Source: Alitta virens (taxonomy: Eukaryota > Annelida > Polychaeta > Phyllodocida > Nereididae). Taken from it: a DNA stretch of 64,000 bases. The stretch spans positions 30,143,250-30,207,249 of the forward strand of contig OW028579.1 of NCBI GenBank assembly GCA_932294295.1, in the 5' to 3' direction. The translations under genes and the position numbers were made by a program. A model generated the notes under the pieces. That model was not told where the DNA came from. It worked only from the letters and a program-made list of their open reading frames with translations, and did not search any database. Of the stretch, positions 57,585 to 64,000 are shown in pieces. The first letter of the stretch is position 1. Each line of letters begins with the position of its first letter.

Positions 57585-57776
57585 GTGATTGGGAGGAACT
57601 TGTTGTTTCTCGAAATACAGAAACAACAGCAACAAACTCTTTCAGCTGAGGATGAGTGCTCTATACAAGCCATACTGGACTTGAGAGACAATTTTATTGA
57701 TGACTTTTATGATTTTAATCAAAAAATGGAACTTCTTAATTTCTTTGTACAAAATAATTTCAGCATTTACGTTTAA
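57585..57776 (+). CDS. Possible small coding fragment, unrecognised
   Basis: An open segment preceded by an acceptor-like CGAAATACAG at 57618. It encodes a Gln-rich start and then an acidic, Phe/Asp-rich stretch (LRDNFIDDFYDFNQK) ending at a TAA. A second open stretch at 57878-58071 (basic KKYKEMNKRKR start) lies 100 bp on in another frame. Both may be remnants of one mobile-element or host gene. No family is recognised. Confidence 0.2.
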   Translation: MIGRNLLFLEIQKQQQQTLSAEDECSIQAILDLRDNFIDDFYDFNQKMELLNFFVQNNFSIYV

Positions 57777-58339
57777 ATAATTTTTGATTGCATTTGATTC
57801 TTGGAATTGCAATGCCACAACCCATGTGACATGTTAAATCTGGGAAGAAGCTTTGAGACAACACATGACATTGCAACATGTTTGAAAAAAAATATAAAGA
57901 AATGAACAAAAGAAAAAGACTGAGGGATTTGGTTCTTAGAGACATGACACACACTAACTCCAATCAGGTCCTATTGTTAGAATACCGTCCTACAAATTTG
58001 TTATTGGCAGTACAAGAAAAACTCAGTGTCACACTCCATTTGCAAAATTACCAGTGTTCAAGAGGTCTTTAATGCAAATTGGCCTTCATATATGGAGTTG
58101 ATTTAAGAATGAGTTTCTCTGTATGTTATCTTACTACTTGTTTTGAACTTGTTCCTCTCCTTGTTACGGTTTTCGGAATTCAACTAATCACTTTTCCTCA
58201 AAAGAAAAAAAAGGTAAAATAGTCAAACTCAATTTATATTATATTTTGTTGTTGCAGTGAAAATCATTGGAATCAGTTCAAAATTTTAATTCAGGTTTTT
58301 ATCAATCGAGTTATGCAATATATCCCTAGGCAGCCCTTA

Positions 58340-58456
58340 TTTGGTCCATACTTCAAATAGTTTAGTTATCTCTGAGTGAGTTAAGTTTGATATTTGTTTA
58401 TAATTCAAAAGCTACTTCAAATAATACTACCACTTCTACCACAACCACCACTACTA

Positions 58457-58541
<85 letters not shown>

Positions 58542-58743
58542 GCCGCTACTACTACTACTGCTACTACTACTACTACTGCCACTAGTACTACTACTGCAAC
58601 TACTACTAGTACTTATTACTACTATTTATTACTTCTATTTATTATTGTTTCGTTATCTCTGAGTGAGTTAAGTTTGATATCTGTTTATAATTCAACAGCT
58701 ACTTCAAATAATACTACCACGTCTTCCACAACCACCACTACTA

Positions 58744-58786
<43 letters not shown>

Positions 58787-58988
58787 GCCGCTACTACTAC
58801 TACTGCTACTACTACTACTACTGCCACTAGTACTACTACTGCAACTACTACTAGTACTTATTACTACTATTTATTACTTCTATTTATTATTGTTTCGTTA
58901 TCTCTGAGTGAGTTAAGTTTGATATTTGTTTATAATTCAACAGCTACTTCAAATAATACTACCACGTCTACCACAACCACCACTACTA

Positions 58989-59079
<91 letters not shown>

Positions 59080-59300
59080 GCTACTACTACTACTACTGCC
59101 ACTAGTACTACTACTGCCACTAGTACTACTACTGCAACTACTACTATTACTTATTACTACTATTTATTACTTCTATTTATTACAACTGTTTACTACTACT
59201 GCAACTACTACTAGCACTTATTACTACCATTTATTACTTCTATTTATTACTTCTATTTATTACAACTGTTTACTACTACTACTACTACTACTTCTATTTA
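58340..59300. repeat. Compound CTA-trinucleotide complex, three tandem units
   Basis: Units of roughly 250-330 bp, each consisting of GTTATCTCTGAGTGAGTTAAG, then TTTATAATTCAACAGCTAC, ACCACAACCACCACTAC, a long (CTA)n run, and a (TTATTACTACTATTTATTACTTC)-type tail. Run length varies between units. Frames are open only because of the trinucleotide composition (poly-Leu, -Tyr or -Thr). Confidence 0.9.
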
Positions 59301-59344
59301 ATTTATTATGTAATCATATAATTATATTTCTTATATTAAAATGA

Positions 59345-60640
59345 CATTGCTTTGAACATGATCAAAATCCGAGCCACTGACACCTCAGATTTAAGATATC
59401 TCACCAACATCCCACTGAAATAAAATCACAAGTTCACATTTGATCTCTGTTTAATCGATAAATCCCTTTGATCATTTGGCTGAGGATCAAGAGTTGCAGA
59501 AAGCCCTCAATGATTGCATCATCAAAGCCTTTTCCTTTTCATTATCTTAATAAAATCCTGAACTAATACCCATAAAATCCATATTAAACATCAACAGGTT
59601 GGAAATGTGAGATCCATGATAACCTGTTACGTGTGAAATATCAAAAGTAATACAACAAAATCTTGCTATCATGAACAACTTAGTGATATATTTATTGCCC
59701 TTAAGTTGAGGAGGTCTTAATATATGGTTAAATATACAGTGGAGATCGAATATAAGGGCACAAAGTTCGTCTGTACCAATACTGATATTCACTGGTCGAA
59801 ATAGCAAATTGGTCTAAATAAACATGTGATCTTATAGCGGGGTTTATTGTTTATCTTGCATTAAATCAAAGTATAAAAGACGTCTATGAAATTATTGTCC
59901 TCATATAACATGAACCAGTGACTAAAAAAAAAAGTTAGAATGCAGAGTGATATTTATAAAGGTGGATTAACATTTATCAGGCTAGATAAACAAGTTTTGG
60001 TTTTTTAAAAATTCAAGAATTAAAATCTTTGTCTTCTGATCTGACGCTTGGCCAGCTTATATAACAAGCTGTAAGCGGCAGACGTAGTGATGAGATATAG
60101 CAGCAATATTTTGAACAAAGAAAATTCTCAGACATATTGCCCTAGATATGTTCAATGTAAACTCACACCACCTTAACATAATAACAGTATTTCTGAAATA
60201 AACAAAGATATTTTCCCAAAAACCAAGTCCCAACCATACCCAATATGTAGCACTACAGCATTAAAAGTGATATAACCTCAGGAATAACATTACCTCACCA
60301 TTATGACCATTTCGGCGTGGGACTAATAAGGATGCCTTGAACGAAATACTATGAAAGAAACGCTACGAAAGAAAAACTATGAAAGAAACACTATAATGAC
60401 ACACATCACGAGATAATTAACCTGTCACAAGTCTTCATTTAGGCTTCATTAACATGGCAGCCTCAAGCAATAACAACAACATTCATCAAAAGACACAAAT
60501 TAGATGCTACAGCGATCCTTCGTCACACTGCATGTTACTTGTATCATGTAAATTGTACACAGATGATGATCCTTGCTCAGTATCCAGCTTTTCTATCTAC
60601 CAGTGTTATTGTTTTCTATTGTCTCAATACTACCGTTCTG
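59345..60640. other. Intergenic, nothing recognised
   Basis: No exon seen. A SINE-tail-like word (GCTTATATAACAAGCTG... GATGAGAT) is present at about 60055-60095. Confidence 0.4.
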
Positions 60641-60647
60641 GCACTAC

Positions 60648-60836
60648 TTTCAGCAGGCGGTTGGGTGGCATGGGCCCATATTTGTGCACCAGATAAGGCT
60701 GATCAGGACAGGCAGGTGCCAAGGCAATGAGGCGAATGATGAAGCAACCTTCCAACATGGGCTGCTGGATTCGAACCCAGGATCCAGTAGTTGGCAACCC
60801 AGCGCTAGCACTGAGCTAGGTCACCTGCTCGCACTC
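60648..60836 (-). mobile_element. Second SINE family, full copy
   Basis: On minus, an A-box-like TAGCTCAGTGCTAGCGC and B-box-like GGGTTCGAATCC lead into the shared body (GCACCTGCCTGTCCTGATC). This copy supplies the tRNA-like head missing from 12027-12145 and 54885-54990. Confidence 0.65.
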
Positions 60837-60904
60837 AATCGGCACTCAATCGGCTATGTCTTGTTTATTTCTCTGTCAATGTCTTGATACCACTGGTGTG
60901 AAGC

Positions 60905-61168
60905 TTATTAGCCAGCTTATTATGACAAGTTGCCAGAGGCAGACATATTGATGAGACAAAGAGACGTGGAGACTACAACATGCCACAAAATTACTCCATG
61001 GGTGGGGTCTTTTACTTGCACCAATATAGACACCCAGTACAAAGCATCTCCAATGTAACGTTTTATGCGATCAATCCGATTGAGATGTAGCTCATGAAGA
61101 GTCCCCGTACAGGATTCGAACCCGGGACCTTTAGAAGTTAATCCAATGGCTTTGATCACCGAACTATG
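60905..61168 (-). mobile_element. First SINE family, full copy (antisense)
   Basis: On minus: B-box GGGTTCGAATCCTG, the body with GAGCTACATCTCAATCGG, GTAAAAGACCCCACCC, and the 3' tail TCATCAATATGTCTGCC ... CAACTTGTCATAATAAGC. It shows the tail complete. Confidence 0.7.
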
Positions 61169-61199
61169 AGTATGCAACAGCAACCTGTATTGACCAGCT

Positions 61200-63000
61200 T
61201 ATCTTTACCTTTTACATTCACCTTTTAGGGTTATTCCCTTCCAGCTAAAATGCACCAAGCCAAAACCTTAAACACGGGTAACACTTTTTAGGTGAGCTGC
61301 CAGTTGACATCAAAGGCAACCCTATATTATGTTAGATTTTTCCCATTGATCATTATTTCACTCACTACCTACAAGCTGACCTTTGACCTCAGGGTGTAAT
61401 TTAAGGGTTTATTGATCATAAGTTGGGCGTTATACATTTGCAGATCGTATGCCTTATCAGACGTTAATGCGACAGTGCACGAACATATTTAATTAACTTT
61501 ATCTGCTATTATCTGCTATTCATTATTATGAAGTTTGTCAAATATCAAATCATGTTTTATATTATGATATATATCCTTGTTTTTTTTTTTTACTGTGCTC
61601 AAAAAATTTAATTTGTTTTATATGACTATGTACACCATTGCGAAATTCATCATATATCATATTATCTAATATATCATGATATACATGGAATAGTGGAATT
61701 TAAAGTTGTACCCAGCTAACGAGTCAAATCGGCTCAACATGAGCCCAACGTCAGCACATCAGACATTGGATCAACATCGGGCCAGCATCGTGATAACCCC
61801 ATCATCATATCTGCCTCTGAAAGCTGGTAATCTACCTGAGATGGTGTTAATAGTGAGATGGTACCAGAATGACTAAGACAACATTACATCGGCTCGACGT
61901 CGGGCCGTCGGCCCAGCGTCAACCATGTTGTACCAGATCAAATCTACATCTGGCCAACGTTGGATCAAACCGTCATGCTGTCTGCAGTTTAAACGTGGAT
62001 GCTTCCCCAGTACTCACAGAGCACAAGCATATCTCTCCGCACCTGTGTCATCCATAAAGTTATAATTTGGCACAAACAATAGTCTTACAGAAATAATAGC
62101 TCCTTGTGGTGGTATGACAGAATATGCTTATGTTATAACCCCTTTTATTCCTTGTGATAAGAGGCCTTTGTTACCAACAACAAAGATATTGACAATACAA
62201 AATACACAATAGTATTACTATAAAGAATATACAATGAAACACTTATATTGAGACCACTCTTTAGTATGATTCAAAATTGCCTTTATTGGGAGGTGGTAGT
62301 TAAGGTGGAGTTTGGCTTAATAGCAAACATTTTGAAGGGGTAATGATTTATGACCTCAATTGAAAGGTGGAGATACTCTTGGTAATTTGTTGGCCCTACT
62401 GCGTGAATAGGAATCGCAAAAAGATTTATACAAATGATACAAGGTGACAGTCGTTCACCTTGAGGTATCAAATATCTCAATAGATCAAAGAAGTGTTTGT
62501 TACACCATAGAATAAGAATGTAGGTATACAACTACTGGAGCTGTTAATTGCGAAACATGAGCTTCTAGGGTTCAATGAACCCAAATTATTAATTACTAAA
62601 TAATAATGTGGATATAACAAACGAACTGGTAATGTTTAGCACTTTGTTCGTTTAAATTTGTCTTTCTAACTGTTACCTTTCAGTTTAAGATGATAATTCT
62701 AATCACTAACTTCAGTGTTTCATCTTAAACAAAGTGCTGTCAGATGTTTAGATGTTTTATTTGTTCACAGTATGTAGTATTTCAATACCGTTAGTACATT
62801 ACATAAACAATAAAAGATATTAGCATACTGTGGGGGATGTGCACTAGCTTACTAAAAAGCTGTAAAATTGTGCACACTCCTTAAATTATAAATAAAAGGA
62901 AAAAGAGGCTAATTAAATATAATTAAAATTAATTTCATATAGTGACACATAATTTAAAAAAATAAAATAAAATAAATAAAACTAATAATAAAAATAAAAA
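61200..63000. other. Intergenic; diverged MITE words only
   Basis: The 61710-62060 part carries GGCTCAACATGAGCCCAACG, CAACATCGGGCCAGC and similar words related to the MITE interiors. Otherwise AT-rich with no exon recognised. Confidence 0.4.
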
Positions 63001-63035
63001 TGGATTAACATATATTGTATAATTCCACACTAATA

Positions 63036-63287
63036 CTAATTGCAAAGTTTCTTTTTTAATGCTTTATTAAAGGCTTTGACACTAATTTTGCTTTTTAATG
63101 TAATATTCGCATGTAACCATAGACTTGGTGCTTGTCCCAGATAACTTTTATTGTATATGTTTGTTGTATGATGTGGTGTCCTTAAATTGTTTCTGTTTCT
63201 TGTGTTGTAGATATGGTTTGTTAGGCTAAACAATTTCGTAATTTGTAATGGTAATATTTCACTTATATACTTATAGGATATATTCAA
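63036..63287 (-). mobile_element. LINE relic: C-terminal part of a reverse transcriptase ORF
   Basis: About 83 residues resembling the C-terminal end of LINE polyproteins: a YNTRNRNNLRTP motif, then NKSYLGQAPSLW and a Lys-rich end (AFNKALKKKLCN). The remainder is missing. It differs from the LINE at 6-7.4 kb and so belongs to another lineage. Confidence 0.6.
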
Positions 63288-63459
63288 CAGTGAGCTTTTA
63301 ACGAGATCATCAAATTTGAATATTTTACCTTTTTTATGATTATGGCTCTAGTCTGGTCCTTCTTTTGACATTAGATATTTAACCTGATTGATTTATTTGG
63401 TTGTTTCCTTATACTTTGTAAATCCTTGCTTTTTAACATAGGTCCACAGGCACTTATGG

Positions 63460-63630
63460 CATATGCCACTAGTACTACTACTGCAACTACTACTAGTACT
63501 TATTACTACTATTTATTACTTCTATTTATTATTGTTTCGTTATCTCTGAGTGAGTTAAGTTTGATATCTGTTTATAATTCAACAGCTACTTCAAATAATA
63601 CTACCACGTCTTCCACAACCACCACTACTA

Positions 63631-63673
<43 letters not shown>

Positions 63674-63875
63674 GCCGCTACTACTACTACTGCTACTACT
63701 ACTACTACTGCCACTAGTACTACTACTGCAACTACTACTAGTACTTATTACTACTATTTATTACTTCTATTTATTATTGTTTCGTTATCTCTGAGTGAGT
63801 TAAGTTTGATATTTGTTTATAATTCAACAGCTACTTCAAATAATACTACCACGTCTACCACAACCACCACTACTA

Positions 63876-63933
<58 letters not shown>

Positions 63934-64000
63934 GCCGCTACTACTACTACTGCTACTACTACTACTACTGCCACTAGTACTACTACTGCCACTAGTACTA
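63460..64000. repeat. Second copy of the compound CTA complex, continuing past the window
   Basis: Two further units with the same flanking words as 58340-59300. 63466-63794 is almost identical to 58579-58907, including the (CTA)n interruptions GCCGCTACT and GCCACTAGT. So a multi-unit block was copied about 4.9 kb away. Confidence 0.9.

Noticed and set aside
58387..59344. Poly-Leu, poly-Tyr and poly-Thr proteins
   Set aside because: Translations of a (CTA)n microsatellite in different frames.
60740..60836. tRNA gene suggested by A and B boxes
   Set aside because: The boxes sit at the head of a repeated SINE body; no closed cloverleaf was found. The same applies to 11741, 18870, 39360 and 61150.

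Overview
The window is animal nuclear DNA, AT-rich, with short exons separated by introns packed with microsatellites, minisatellites, SINEs and palindromic MITE-like elements. A receptor-type guanylate cyclase, EGF/WSC-domain single-pass receptors, tRNA-headed SINEs and a CR1/Jockey-like LINE point to an invertebrate metazoan, probably marine (hemichordate, echinoderm, cephalochordate or lophotrochozoan). The sequence alone does not decide which. I reconstructed coding exons by matching splice sites and reading phase.

Layout. 1-5.3 kb: non-coding, with a 96-bp minisatellite (about 200-840), CAAT/GAAT microsatellites and a SINE. 5.36-10.67 kb (+): the last two coding exons of an unrecognised gene. 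Its 5-kb intron holds a 5'-truncated LINE (minus) and a GGTTC-rich putative DNA transposon enclosing two phase-matched minus-strand exons. 10.7-16.5 kb: MITEs, SINEs and a degenerate TGACRTCA-rich repeat block. 16.5-34.0 kb (-): 16 exons encoding the whole cytoplasmic part (about 621 residues) of a receptor guanylate cyclase: pseudokinase domain, signalling helix, catalytic domain and C-tail. No extracellular exons were found.

34.5-55 kb (+): a tandem cluster of three related receptor genes with near-identical signal peptides. Gene A (34.5-40.9 kb) has only EGF-like modules. Gene B (43.9-49.4 kb) has two WSC domains followed by EGF-like modules. Both end in one transmembrane segment and a tail with conserved tyrosine motifs (YLDM, NEYI/YEYI, YENF/YESF). 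Gene C (50.6-51.9 kb) is a third copy, broken in its first WSC exon and cut off in its second WSC domain just before a 2.2-kb 39-bp minisatellite. 55-64 kb: homologous 3' flank of the cluster, microsatellites, SINEs, two copies of a CTA-repeat complex and a LINE relic.

The cyclase would make cGMP under control of its pseudokinase domain. The EGF/WSC proteins would be surface receptors that signal through phosphotyrosine motifs. Cyclase and gene A are head to head, 563 bp apart, but nothing here shows that they work together. The most notable observations are splice-site changes tied to repeats and duplications: a duplicated exon/donor junction, a donor at the edge of a microsatellite, and a lost donor with a frame-preserving alternative.
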